45,420 nt of DNA from DATKSG01 sp035531775 (GTDB lineage Bacteria; Actinomycetota; Acidimicrobiia; Acidimicrobiales; UBA8190): NCBI GenBank assembly GCA_035531775.1, contig DATKSG010000016.1:1-45420 (forward strand), read 5' to 3'. The first letter of the stretch is position 1, and each line of letters begins with the position of its first letter. Position numbers and translations under genes: made by a program. The notes under the pieces are model-generated. The model was not told where the DNA came from. It saw only the letters and a list, made by a program, of their open reading frames with translations, and did no database searches. Below, one piece after another: positions 32,454-40,606 of the stretch.

Positions 32454-32831
32454 CTACACGGGAATGACCGTTGCCTTGACCCTGCGTCTGCGGAGGAGCG
32501 ACTTGATGTCCGCCTCGTCGCTGGTGAGGACCTGGCCGTCATGGCGGACCATAAGGGCGACATGAGCATCGACCACATCGGTCGTACCGCTGCTGGCCAG
32601 TAGTTCTCCAATCCCTTTGGCGGCGTCCTCGTCGATGGCATGGGTGTCTATCCCCGGCAGCATTCGAGCGAGGTTCGCCTGGCGGCGTCCGTCACGCCAA
32701 ACTTGAGCCAGGACTCCGGCGCTCGTGGAGACGGGAACACCATCACGCTGCAAGATCCGGAGCATCGCCCCTACTCGCCGGTCGCGCTTTTCGATGGCGA
32801 TCAGGGCGCCGGCATCGAGAACGGCGGTCAC
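32454..32831 (-). CDS. PIN-domain toxin (VapC-like)
   Basis: 125 residues from GTG 32831 (VTAVLDAGALIAIEKRD). Acidic residues at the PIN active site are Asp6 and the two in DVVDAHVAL and TSDEADIKSL. The second canonical position has Gln43 (LAQVWRDG), which is usual for this actinobacterial subgroup rather than a sign of decay. It overlaps the upstream antitoxin gene by four bases. The gene faces the thiolase operon, with only 16 bases between the stops. Codon use is less GC-biased than in its neighbours, which fits later arrival of this cassette. Confidence 0.85.
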   Translation of the reverse strand: MTAVLDAGALIAIEKRDRRVGAMLRILQRDGVPVSTSAGVLAQVWRDGRRQANLARMLPGIDTHAIDEDAAKGIGELLASSGTTDVVDAHVALMVRHDGQVLTSDEADIKSLLRRRRVKATVIPV

Positions 32832-33076
32832 CGAGCTCCCCGATTCTTGGCCGCCCCCAGTGCGGCGGCCGCTGCGTTGAGCTCTTCGTCGCCGAAGGGA
32901 CCGTCCTCGACCTCCCATTGGTCAAGTGCAGCCCCCAGCAGCTCGTTGCGCAGGCACTGGGCCGCCGCCGAGGCGAGCCAGTTGGACACGCTGGTGCCCT
33001 GCCGGGCGGCCGCGTCCCGAACGGCGGAACCAATCTCGGGGGGCATCGTCACGGACAGTCGGTCTACCTGGGTCAT
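32828..33076 (-). CDS. Ribbon-helix-helix-type antitoxin
   Basis: 82 residues. MTQVDRLSVTMPPEIGSAVRDAA is a typical start of a CopG-like ribbon-helix-helix DNA-binding domain, with a helix DAAARQGTSVSNWLASAAAQ; the rest is an acidic tail (DQWEVEDGPFGDEELN) for toxin binding. ATG 33076 is selected because the longer open frame upstream has no family match and covers the promoter. It is coupled to the PIN toxin gene by a GTGA overlap. It should bind the palindrome just upstream and repress the pair. Confidence 0.82.
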   Translation of the reverse strand: MTQVDRLSVTMPPEIGSAVRDAAARQGTSVSNWLASAAAQCLRNELLGAALDQWEVEDGPFGDEELNAAAAALGAAKNRGAR

Positions 33077-33115
33077 ACATATAATAGTAACACATACACC
33101 CGTATGTACACACGC
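33077..33115 (-). promoter_or_regulatory. AT-rich promoter and operator of the second toxin-antitoxin pair
   Basis: ACATAC (33092-33097) and GTATGT (33102-33107) are perfect arms with a 4-base centre. On the minus strand a TACTATTAT box lies about nine bases before ATG 33076, and TGTACA precedes it by 15-18 bases. The leader is too short for a Shine-Dalgarno, so a leaderless transcript is likely. Confidence 0.6.
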
Positions 33116-33141
33116 TCGTGTGCCGCACGCTCGGTCGACGG

Positions 33142-34038
33142 CTAGGCGCCTTTGTCCTGGCTGAGCAGCGGGTGAGCCGGCATGCCCACGGGCTGGAGGT
33201 GTTGGCCGAGCACCTCGTGGAACCGCTCGGCCACCTCCGAGGCGCTCCAGCCCCCTTCCTTCCACATGCCGGCCACCTGACGCGGCGTCTGGAAGATGGT
33301 GTAGGCGAACCCGGTGCGCCCGAGCACCTGGCCGTTCACGTACGAGGCCTGTTCAGAGGCCAAAAAGGCCACGAGTGGGGCGTTCAGAGCCGGGTCCTGG
33401 TCCGGCGGTGCATCGGCTCCCCCGAAGAGGTTCTCGGTCATGCGGGTGAGGCCGGCCGGGGCCACGGCGTTGACGGTGATCCCGTAGCGGCCGAGCTCGA
33501 GCGCCCACACGAAGGTCATCCCCATAATGGCCGCCTTGGCCGCGCCGTAGTTGGTCTGGCCGAAGTTGCCGCGTAGCCCAGCTGAGGACGTGATGTTCAC
33601 GATGCGGCCGTAGCCGGCTTCCTTCATGTGCACCGCCGCGTGGCGAGTGGTGTTGAAGGTCCCCTTCTGGTGCACGGCGATCACGGCGTCGTAGTCGCTC
33701 TCGGACATCTTGAGCAGGGTGCGGTCGCGCACGATTCCGGCGTTGTTGACCAGGATGTCGATACGTCCGTAGGTGTCCACGGCCTGGGCCACGATGCGGC
33801 CGGCCGCCTCGAAGTCGCTGACCGACTCGTAGTTGGCGCTGGCCCGGCCCCCCGCCTTCTCTATGACGGCGCAGGTCTCGGCGGCGGGGTCCTCGGCCGT
33901 GCCGGCCCCGTCGAGGCCCGAGCCCACGTCGTTCACCACCACTGCGGCGCCTTCGGCGGCCAGGCACAGGGCGATCTCGCGTCCGATGCCGCGACCGGCA
34001 CCGGTCACCACCGCCACCTTGTCGTCGAGTAGTCCCAT
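33142..34038 (-). CDS. SDR family oxidoreductase (peroxisomal multifunctional-enzyme-like)
   Basis: 298 residues, longer than a typical FabG. TGAGRGIG cofactor loop, the extended VVNDVGSGLDGAG segment typical of the dehydrogenase domain of 17-beta-HSD4/MFE-2 enzymes, LVNNAGIVRDRTL, catalytic Ser in NITSSAGL, and Tyr/Lys in NYGAAKAAI. The C-terminal 60 residues (RTGFAYTIFQTPRQVAG onward) are also seen in that group. It would oxidise 3-hydroxyacyl-CoAs. A GAGGAG site precedes ATG 34038. It is 24 bases after livF and so is probably the last gene of the importer operon. Confidence 0.92.
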   Translation of the reverse strand: MGLLDDKVAVVTGAGRGIGREIALCLAAEGAAVVVNDVGSGLDGAGTAEDPAAETCAVIEKAGGRASANYESVSDFEAAGRIVAQAVDTYGRIDILVNNAGIVRDRTLLKMSESDYDAVIAVHQKGTFNTTRHAAVHMKEAGYGRIVNITSSAGLRGNFGQTNYGAAKAAIMGMTFVWALELGRYGITVNAVAPAGLTRMTENLFGGADAPPDQDPALNAPLVAFLASEQASYVNGQVLGRTGFAYTIFQTPRQVAGMWKEGGWSASEVAERFHEVLGQHLQPVGMPAHPLLSQDKGA

Positions 34039-34062
34039 GGCTTGTCTCCTCGCGCTCCGCCG

Positions 34063-34806
34063 TCAACCACCGAGCGGCGACTGGCCGCCGGTACCGTACC
34101 CGGCGGCCAGCACCTGCTCCAGATCGGCCCGGGCGGCGGCCGGAGAGCCCTGCCAGAGCACCGACCCGCGCCCGAGCACCACGGCGTGGTCGGCCAAGGC
34201 CAGGGCCCGTTCCACCTGTTGCTCGACGACGAGCAGCGCGCATCCCTGGTCGTGGATGGCGTTCAGCCCGCGGTACACGGTGTCCACCACCACCGGGGCC
34301 AGGCCCAGTGACAGCTCGTCGGCCACCACCAGGCGGGGAGCCGCGGCCAGCACGCCGGCCAGCGACAGCATGCGCTGCTCGCCGCCCGACAAGGTGGCGG
34401 CCGGCTGCCGGCGCCGCTCGGCCAAAGCCGGGAAGGCTTCATAGGCGCGTGCGATGGCGCCGGTCAGCCCCCGGCGTCCCACCCGGCGACGGAAGGCGAG
34501 CACCAGGTTCTCCTCCACGCTCAAGGTGGCGAACACGCCGCGGCCCTCGGGCACGTGCGACACCCCGAGCCGGGCGATGCGATGCGCCGGCCAGCGCGTC
34601 ACGTCGGCCCCGGCCACGAGCACCTGGCCCGAGGCGGCCGGGACAAGCCCGGTGGCCACCCGGGCCAGGGTCGACTTGCCGGCCCCGTTGGCGCCGAGCA
34701 GGGCCACCACCGAGCCCTCGGGCACCGACAGCGACACGTCGAACAGGGCTCGGTAGGTGCCATACGAAGCCGAAACGTGGCGCAGCTCCAGGACCGGAGC
34801 GTTCAT
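34063..34806 (-). CDS. livF: Branched-chain-type ABC importer ATPase LivF
   Basis: 247 residues from ATG 34806; the open frame continues upstream but there overlaps livG. Walker A GANGAGKST, Q-loop region SHVPEGRGVF (a LivF hallmark), signature LSGGEQRML, Walker B RLVVADELSLGLAP and the switch His replaced as VVEQQ, all as in LivF. It pairs with LivG to drive import. Substrates of this transporter class go beyond amino acids to urea, amides and aromatic or lipid-derived acids; here the surrounding lipid genes hint at an acid. Confidence 0.92.
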   Translation of the reverse strand: MNAPVLELRHVSASYGTYRALFDVSLSVPEGSVVALLGANGAGKSTLARVATGLVPAASGQVLVAGADVTRWPAHRIARLGVSHVPEGRGVFATLSVEENLVLAFRRRVGRRGLTGAIARAYEAFPALAERRRQPAATLSGGEQRMLSLAGVLAAAPRLVVADELSLGLAPVVVDTVYRGLNAIHDQGCALLVVEQQVERALALADHAVVLGRGSVLWQGSPAAARADLEQVLAAGYGTGGQSPLGG

Positions 34807-34822
34807 TGGGTGGAACCCTGGC

Positions 34823-35593
34823 TCATGCGCCGCGACCCAGATAGGCGCGCTGCACGGCCGGCTGGGCGATGGTCTCGTCGAAGGAACCTTCGGCGATGAC
34901 CCGACCGACGTCGAGCACCACCACGCGATCGACCGTGCGCGCCACCATGCGCAGGTCGTGCTCCACCAGCAGCACGGCCATGGACCGCTGGTGCTGCACC
35001 GAACGCAGCACCTCGGCCAACTGGGTCGTCTCGTGGGCGTCGAGCCCCGAGCTCGGCTCGTCGGCCAGGAGCAACCGGGGACCGGTGGCCAGGGCCCGGC
35101 CCAGTTCGACCAGCCGGCACAGCCCGAGGCCGAGGGCGGCGACCGGCGTGTCGAGCACGTCACCCAGGCCGACCAGCTCCACCACCTCGGCCACCCGACG
35201 GCGCTCGTCGGCGCTGGGCGCGCTCATGTTGAGCAGGTCCTTCCACAGCGCCCCGTTGCCGCGCCGGGCCCGCTCGGCCACGAGCAGGTGCTCGAGGACG
35301 GTGAGCTCGGGGAACACCTCGAGGCGCTGGAAGGTGCGGGCTATCCCCAGCCGGGCCCGGCGGTGCGGTGCCAGGCCGTCGATGCGCCGGCCGTCGAACC
35401 ACACCGACCCACCGTCGGGGTGGCGACGCCCCGAGATGACGTCGAAGAGGGTGGTCTTGCCGGCTCCGTTGGGCCCCACCAACCCCACCGCTTCGCCCCG
35501 TCCCACCGCGAGCGACGCCTCGTGCAGGGCGCGGATACCGCCGAAGTGCACCGTCACCGACCGCGCTTCGAGCAGCGCCGGTGACTCAGCCAT
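34823..35593 (-). CDS. livG: Branched-chain-type ABC importer ATPase LivG
   Basis: 256 residues. Walker A GPNGAGKTT, LivG-type Q-loop segment GIARTFQRLEVFPELTV, a signature reading ALGLGLCRLVELGRAL in place of the usual LSxGxQ, Walker B RLLLADEPSSGLD, and LLVEHDLRMV. The changed signature (no Ser-Gly-Gly pair) is frequent in LivG proteins of this branch (they often read LPYGxQR), but here it is more diverged than most. The start overlaps the fused permease gene by eight bases. It leaves 16 bases to livF. Confidence 0.9.
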   Translation of the reverse strand: MAESPALLEARSVTVHFGGIRALHEASLAVGRGEAVGLVGPNGAGKTTLFDVISGRRHPDGGSVWFDGRRIDGLAPHRRARLGIARTFQRLEVFPELTVLEHLLVAERARRGNGALWKDLLNMSAPSADERRRVAEVVELVGLGDVLDTPVAALGLGLCRLVELGRALATGPRLLLADEPSSGLDAHETTQLAEVLRSVQHQRSMAVLLVEHDLRMVARTVDRVVVLDVGRVIAEGSFDETIAQPAVQRAYLGRGA

Positions 35594-37580
35594 GTGTCGT
35601 CTCAGCCAGTGGGGTCGTCCCCGCCCCGGGCAGCCGGCCCTGGCGCCGGTCCCAGGCGGCCAGGGCCCGCCCGGCGCGGTCCATCCACTTGGTCTTCTGG
35701 TACTCGACGATGCCCTCGGGGTGCGCTGCGTAGGTCATGGCCCCGAAGGCGAAGAGCACGGGCTCGATGCCGGCCAGGCGCGACGGCATATAGGTGAGCA
35801 CCAGGGCGATGACGGCGAAGGCCATGCCGGCCTGCACCGCCCCCTCGACCTGTCGGGAGCCGGTGGTGATGACCACCACCACGAAGGCCAACGAGTACTC
35901 GTAGGCGAAGGAGCCGGCCGACACCGTGTGGTACAGCGACCCGTACAGCGCGCCGCCCAGCCCGGCGATGCCGGCCGACATAGCGAAGACCGTGACCTTC
36001 GATCGCGTCAGGCTGATGCCCAGGCTGGCAGCGGCCACCGGGCTGCCGCGCATGGCGGCCAGGTACCGGCCGGTGGTGCCTCGCTGCACCAGCACCACCA
36101 GGCCCATGCACCCGGCCAGCACCACCAGGGCCAGGAGCAGGAAGCTGCGATCGGCGCCGAAGTCCAACGGCCCGAGCACCGGCCTCGGGACCACCACCCC
36201 GGTGAGGCCTCCGCCGGACCACGAGTACTGGAAGAGGAACTGGTCGGCGAACAGAGCAAAGGCCAGGGTCACCAAGGTGAGCAGGAGCCCGGAGATGCGC
36301 AGGGCGACCACTGCGATCACCGCCCCGAGCGCCGCTGCCATGACCGCCCCCACGAGCGCACCCACCAGCACCGACAACCCGAGGTGGCCGGCCAACTGCC
36401 CGGCGGCAAAGGCCCCCACGCCGGCGAAGGTGGCCTGGCACAAAGACAGCTGGCCGCTCATGCCGGTGATGAGCGTTATGGACAGGAACACGATCGACAG
36501 CACCAGGCCCGCCGCCAGAGAGGTGACCCAGTAGCCCGGGACCCAGGTCAGGCTGGAGACGATGAAGGCGAAGAGCACGAGCCGCCAACCCCAGCGCATA
36601 GGAGCCACCAGGCGTGGGTCGCGCCTCGTCACGGCCGGCCGGGCCATGGGCGGGTCCACCGACGACAGCGGGTCGCTGTTGTGCTCCAGGGCGCGCAGTC
36701 CCGGGTTCCACACCAAGGTGGCCACCAGCACCACGAACGGAAAGGCCGGCACCACGGCCTGGGCCAGGACGCCAGAGGGGAGATAGCCCCGCAGCACGTT
36801 CTCGGCCACGCCCAGGGCCACCGCGGCGGCAAAGGCGAGCGGGACCGACCGCAGCCCGGCCAGGGCGGCGGCGGTCAGTCCGGCCACCAACAGCGACGTG
36901 AACTGGAGCGGGTCGGTGGGGATGAGCTCGGCCGACAACGGCAGCAGCAGCACGCCGGCCAGGCCGGCCAGCAGGCTCGACAGCGCCCAGGCGGTGGCTG
37001 TGACCCGGGGGGCGTCCACCCCTTGGAGTTGAGCCAGTCGGCGGCTCTCCACCACGGCGCGCATCTCGAGGCCGATCCCGCTCCAGCGGAACATGGCCAC
37101 CAGGGCCCCCACCACGGCCAGGGTGACGAGGGTGGTGGAGAGCTCGCCTCCGTTCACCGGCGACGACAGCACATGGAACTCGACTCGGTTCGGGTCCAGC
37201 CACAGGCTGGGCGGGTTGAGGCGCGGCGTGGTGCCGAAGAGGATGGGCAGGATCTGGGGGATGGCGATGAGCAGTCCCACCGCCGAGACCACCTTGGCCG
37301 TGGTCGAGGCGGTCGGTATGTGGCGGAAGAGCAGCCGGTCGAGGACCAGTCCCAGGGCGGGCGACATCACCAGCACCGACACGACGAAGGCGGCCCATAC
37401 CGCCATGCCCTGGCTGCGCACGAGCAGGTCGAAGACGAAGGCGGCGGCGAAGGCCTGGGCCCCGAAGGCGAGGTTGAACACTCCGGTGGCCCGGAAGGTG
37501 ATGACCAGGCCCACGGCCATCAGGGCGAAGTCACATCCGTAGGGGACGCCGGGGATGGCGTAGCTCAGGAACGTGGACAA
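35586..37580 (-). CDS. Fused LivH-LivM permease of a branched-chain-type ABC importer
   Basis: 664 residues. The first half is LivH (FALMAVGLVITFRATGVFNLA, WSGIGLEMRAVVESRRLAQL), the second LivM after a linker near residue 330 (TLITGMSGQLSLCQATFAGV, GRYLAAMRGSPVAAASLGIS with its EAA-like loop). Most genomes encode these as two genes; a single chain fixes the heterodimer. TTG 37580 starts 12 bases after the binding-protein stop and is favoured; ATG 37652 is in frame but lies inside the binding-protein gene. About 16-18 membrane helices are visible. Translation start is uncertain; the domain call is firm. Confidence 0.85.
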   Translation of the reverse strand: MSTFLSYAIPGVPYGCDFALMAVGLVITFRATGVFNLAFGAQAFAAAFVFDLLVRSQGMAVWAAFVVSVLVMSPALGLVLDRLLFRHIPTASTTAKVVSAVGLLIAIPQILPILFGTTPRLNPPSLWLDPNRVEFHVLSSPVNGGELSTTLVTLAVVGALVAMFRWSGIGLEMRAVVESRRLAQLQGVDAPRVTATAWALSSLLAGLAGVLLLPLSAELIPTDPLQFTSLLVAGLTAAALAGLRSVPLAFAAAVALGVAENVLRGYLPSGVLAQAVVPAFPFVVLVATLVWNPGLRALEHNSDPLSSVDPPMARPAVTRRDPRLVAPMRWGWRLVLFAFIVSSLTWVPGYWVTSLAAGLVLSIVFLSITLITGMSGQLSLCQATFAGVGAFAAGQLAGHLGLSVLVGALVGAVMAAALGAVIAVVALRISGLLLTLVTLAFALFADQFLFQYSWSGGGLTGVVVPRPVLGPLDFGADRSFLLLALVVLAGCMGLVVLVQRGTTGRYLAAMRGSPVAAASLGISLTRSKVTVFAMSAGIAGLGGALYGSLYHTVSAGSFAYEYSLAFVVVVITTGSRQVEGAVQAGMAFAVIALVLTYMPSRLAGIEPVLFAFGAMTYAAHPEGIVEYQKTKWMDRAGRALAAWDRRQGRLPGAGTTPLAETTHG

Positions 37581-37591
37581 CGGTGTGGGGG

Positions 37592-38872
37592 TCAGGTGCC
37601 GGGCGTGCCCGGCGCCGGAGCCACCGGCGTGTCGCTGCCCCGGTTGAAGCACACGAACACCTGGTTGCCGGCCTGGGTGAACTCCAGGTCGAACTTGCCG
37701 TTGTCGGCCACCACGTAGGCCGAGCAGTAGGGGCCCACCGCCTGGGTGTGGTCACGGGTCCAGTCCACCGGTGGCATGAGGCCCTCTCCGTTGTAGGCCG
37801 TCATCTTGTTGATGGCCGCCACCACCTTGGCCTGGGTCAGGTCGTGGCCCACGGCGCGCAGCCCGGCCACGAACTGCGCGGCGTTGATCCAACCGTCGAG
37901 GGCCACTTCGTCGTACACCGACGACGGCTGGTAGCGCTGCATTGCTTGGAGGTACTGCTCGATCCCGGGGTATTTCCCGGGCGCCGCGGTGGCCGCCTCG
38001 AAGGGCACGTGCTGGACCAGGAGGGTGACCCCGTTCATGAGCGAGGCGTACTGCTGCAACGTGCTGCGGTCGTAGCCGTTGAGCCAGACCTGACGGGCCG
38101 ACAGCGCGTTCTGCGAGATGGCTCGGGCGAAGGCCACGTTGCCCGACACGTCGAGGCAGGTGAGGACCATGTCCACATGGTGGGCCTTCATCTGCAACAC
38201 GTCCGAGGTGGGATCGGCGCCGAAGCCGAAGGCGAGGTCCTGGTATCCGACCGTCACGCCGAAGGTGCCGAAGCCGGTGATGGCGGCCTGGCAGGCGTCG
38301 GCCGACTGGGGGACGCCGTAGGCGATGACCCCCACCGATGTGGCGTGCAGCTGCTTGGCCACATACGCATCGGCCATGGCGCCGGAGGAGAAGTCGAGGT
38401 ACGAGCCATAGGCCCCGTAGAGACTGGGCCCGTCGCTCCAGTCGGCCGACACCTGGTACCCGAAGGTGGGCACGCCCTGGTGGGCCAGGTAGGTGGCGGC
38501 ACCGAAGAAGGGGGTGCCCACGCCGACGATGGCGAAGACGTGGTCCTGCTGCACGAGCTGCTGGGCCACGGTGAGGTCGGTGGTCGAGCTGCCTTGGTCG
38601 TCGCGCTGGTCGGCCAGGACCAGTTTGCGGCCGTTCACCCCGCCCGAGGCGTTCACCATCGAGAAGTAGGCCTCGACCCCGTTGACCACGGGGGCGAAGT
38701 CAGAGGACAGGGGACCGGTCACATCGGCGATGGAGCCCACGCTGATGGAGGTGGAGGTGACGCCGGGCGAGCCCGATCCGCCGGCGCTCGTGGTCGAGGT
38801 GGAGTTGGCACAGGCGCCGGCGAAGATCGCCAGCGCGAGGCAGGCCACCGACGCTCTGGCCCCTCGCGTCAT
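37592..38872 (-). CDS. Lipoprotein substrate-binding protein of a branched-chain-type ABC importer
   Basis: 426 residues from ATG 38872. A lipobox LAIFAGAC places the mature protein on the outer face of the membrane. The fold is the periplasmic-binding type I of LivK/UrtA relatives: ISVGSIADVTGPLSSDF at the N-terminus, VNASGGVNGRKLVLADQRDD, and long C-lobe segments. Cys residues in VLTCLDVSG, VGPYCSAY and VFVCFNRG could form disulfides. The ligand is unknown; these receptors bind amino acids, amides or carboxylic acids. It heads the operon through permease, LivG, LivF and SDR. An upstream open frame to 39019 has no signal logic and is discarded. Confidence 0.9.
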   Translation of the reverse strand: MTRGARASVACLALAIFAGACANSTSTTSAGGSGSPGVTSTSISVGSIADVTGPLSSDFAPVVNGVEAYFSMVNASGGVNGRKLVLADQRDDQGSSTTDLTVAQQLVQQDHVFAIVGVGTPFFGAATYLAHQGVPTFGYQVSADWSDGPSLYGAYGSYLDFSSGAMADAYVAKQLHATSVGVIAYGVPQSADACQAAITGFGTFGVTVGYQDLAFGFGADPTSDVLQMKAHHVDMVLTCLDVSGNVAFARAISQNALSARQVWLNGYDRSTLQQYASLMNGVTLLVQHVPFEAATAAPGKYPGIEQYLQAMQRYQPSSVYDEVALDGWINAAQFVAGLRAVGHDLTQAKVVAAINKMTAYNGEGLMPPVDWTRDHTQAVGPYCSAYVVADNGKFDLEFTQAGNQVFVCFNRGSDTPVAPAPGTPGT

Positions 38873-39052
38873 GCACCGACCCCTCTCCCCCGGCGGTCTG
38901 CAAGAGGCGACCGCGTTGGCCGGCGCAGGCCCGCTCCGAGGGGCTGTGCCGTGGAAGTTCACTGTAGCCTGGGCCCGCGCTGTACGCCGGGCGGCGAACA
39001 CAGCGAAAGGGACCGGCATCGGGCCGATTCACCTGTGACCTTTGGAGGATGT

Positions 39053-39703
39053 ATGGGCGCCCGGTTCGTCGAGGACGCGCACCACGCTGTGCTGGCCACG
39101 GCCAAGGAGCTGTTGGCCAAGGGCTTGGTCGAGGGCACGGCCGGCAACGTGTCGGCCCGCATGGCCGACGGCAACATCTGCATCACACCGTCGTCGATCG
39201 ACTACCGGGCCATGGCCCTCGAAGACCTGGTCGTCATCGATCAGGCCGGGGACGTGGTGTCGGGCGACAAAGCCCCCTCGTCGGAGAAGTCGCTGCACCT
39301 CGCCTGTTACCAGGCGTTCGAGGAAGTGGGTTCGGTGATCCACTCCCATCCCGTCCACGCCACCATGTTCGCCGTGGCCCGGCGACCCATACCGGCGTGC
39401 ATCGATGAGTTCACCGTGTACGTAGGCGGCGAGGTGGCCGTCACCGAGTACGCCGCCAGTGGCACCCACGACGTGGGCAAGGCGGCGGTGGAGTGCCTGG
39501 CCGGGCGGGGAGCGGCGCTGCTGGCCAATCACGGCATGGTGGCCATCGGCAAATCCCCTTCCGACGTCCTGCACGTCACAGCGCTGGTCGAGCGCTCAGC
39601 CGAGATCCTCCTCGGCGCCATGGCGCTCGGGGGAGCGGTGCCCCTGCCGGAAAAGAGCAACTCGGACTTCGCCGGCGTCTACCAGTACCTCAGGACGAAC
39701 TGA
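39053..39703 (+). CDS. Class II aldolase/adducin family protein
   Basis: 216 residues with GGAGG four bases before ATG 39053. The zinc-binding set of fuculose-phosphate aldolases is complete: Glu in SSEKSLH, His-x-His in IHSHPVHATM, and the third His in LLANHGMVA. GTAGNVSAR and ITPSSIDY are the phosphate-binding segments. It should cleave a phosphorylated or hydroxylated substrate to an aldehyde and a three-carbon unit. It is divergent from the importer operon, with 180 bases of shared upstream DNA, and precedes a CMD-family gene by eight bases. Sugar phosphate or methylthioribulose substrates are known in the family; which one applies is open. Confidence 0.9.
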   Translation: MGARFVEDAHHAVLATAKELLAKGLVEGTAGNVSARMADGNICITPSSIDYRAMALEDLVVIDQAGDVVSGDKAPSSEKSLHLACYQAFEEVGSVIHSHPVHATMFAVARRPIPACIDEFTVYVGGEVAVTEYAASGTHDVGKAAVECLAGRGAALLANHGMVAIGKSPSDVLHVTALVERSAEILLGAMALGGAVPLPEKSNSDFAGVYQYLRTN

Positions 39704-39711
39704 CGCCGGCC

Positions 39712-40089
39712 GTGGTGCGCGATCCCGAGCGCCGCCGGCGCGGGCGGGCCAAGATGCGCGAGGTCTACAACTTCGACTTCGATCCCGACCAGCTGCCCGG
39801 CGACTTCGCCTCCCTCACCGTCGACCATCTCTTCGGCGAGATCTGGGACCGCGACGCTCTGTCGGTGGCACAGCGGCGCCTGCTCACCATCGGCGTGCTG
39901 GCCGCCCAGGGCCAAGCGGCGTTGCTCGAGGTGCAGTTCACAAGCGCCCTGCGCAACGGCGAGCTCACCGTGCAGCAGGTGCGCGAGGTGGTCGTGCACC
40001 TGGCTCACTACGTGGGCTGGCCCCTCGGCACGGCGGTGGACGGGGCTGCTGAGAACGCCATAAGGGCCGACGAGGCCGTCAAAGACTGA
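39712..40089 (+). CDS. Carboxymuconolactone decarboxylase family protein
   Basis: 125 residues starting GTG 39712, eight bases after the aldolase stop; ATG 39754 (MREVYNFDFD) is a possible shorter start. The helical fold is shown by LTIGVLAAQGQAALLEVQFT, the region where AhpD relatives carry CxxC. No Cys is present, so it belongs with the true 4-carboxymuconolactone decarboxylases, with the motif EVVVHLAHYVGWP kept. The likely reaction is decarboxylation or a lactone-level step. Cotranscription with the aldolase is expected. Confidence 0.85.
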   Translation: MVRDPERRRRGRAKMREVYNFDFDPDQLPGDFASLTVDHLFGEIWDRDALSVAQRRLLTIGVLAAQGQAALLEVQFTSALRNGELTVQQVREVVVHLAHYVGWPLGTAVDGAAENAIRADEAVKD

Positions 40090-40199
40090 TACCCGCCGGT
40101 GGCGAACCGGCCGTCGGGACCAAGGACTCTGGACGCCTCACCGCCTCGGTCGCACCCTGGTCGTGCACCTCGCAATCACGACGCAGCTGGCGCAACCAT

Positions 40200-40512
40200 A
40201 TGGCAGTCCTCGAGATCGACGACCTGCACGTCCTGCCCTTACCGGAGCACACCCTGGTGGCCATGAAGGCGCTCCTCTTCGCACTACGCGCCCATGGCAC
40301 GCCGTCGAGCGCGGCGACGGTGGCTGTACCGAGGACCGGGGCGGCTGTTTGTCGATCTTCGAGCCGAATCGCTGTCGCGGACCCAGGCCCAGCGGCTGGC
40401 CACCGAGGTAGCTCAAGCCCTCCGGGCCTACGACGAGTGGGCGCCGACGCTCGACGTCATCGTCGACTGCCGAGAAGTGACCCACCCGATCGGGGTCTCG
40501 GCGGCCAGCTGA
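40200..40512 (+). pseudogene. Hypothetical protein, probably frameshifted
   Basis: GC-biased codon use switches frame near 40290-40300. The first part (MAVLEIDDLHVLPLPEHTLV, ALLFALRAHGTP) uses one frame, the second (GRLFVDLRAESLSRTQAQRL to VTHPIGVSAAS) the next. Each looks like real protein, with regular hydrophobic spacing; joined they would give about 104 residues. I recognise no domain. Alternatively only the second part is coded, from ATG 40294, as a 72-residue protein. The surrounding 40090-40199 and 40513-40606 hold nothing I can support. Confidence 0.35.
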
Positions 40513-40606
40513 GCGGCCCCACACGCCGACGCTCTAGGCCACGGAGATGCAGTAGGCGCTTCTGGCTTCGGGAGGGCCATCGCCGCCGGCGGTGCTCACC
40601 GTCCCT

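Noticed and set aside
34869..37718. 949-codon plus-strand frame over the importer operon
   Set aside because: Spans several real minus-strand genes and gives a Gln/His/Gly-rich nonsense protein. High GC creates such long shadows.
40560..40606. Rho-independent terminator at the CCGCCGGCGG palindrome
   Set aside because: The stem is short and not followed by a T run in either direction, so it cannot be supported as a terminator.
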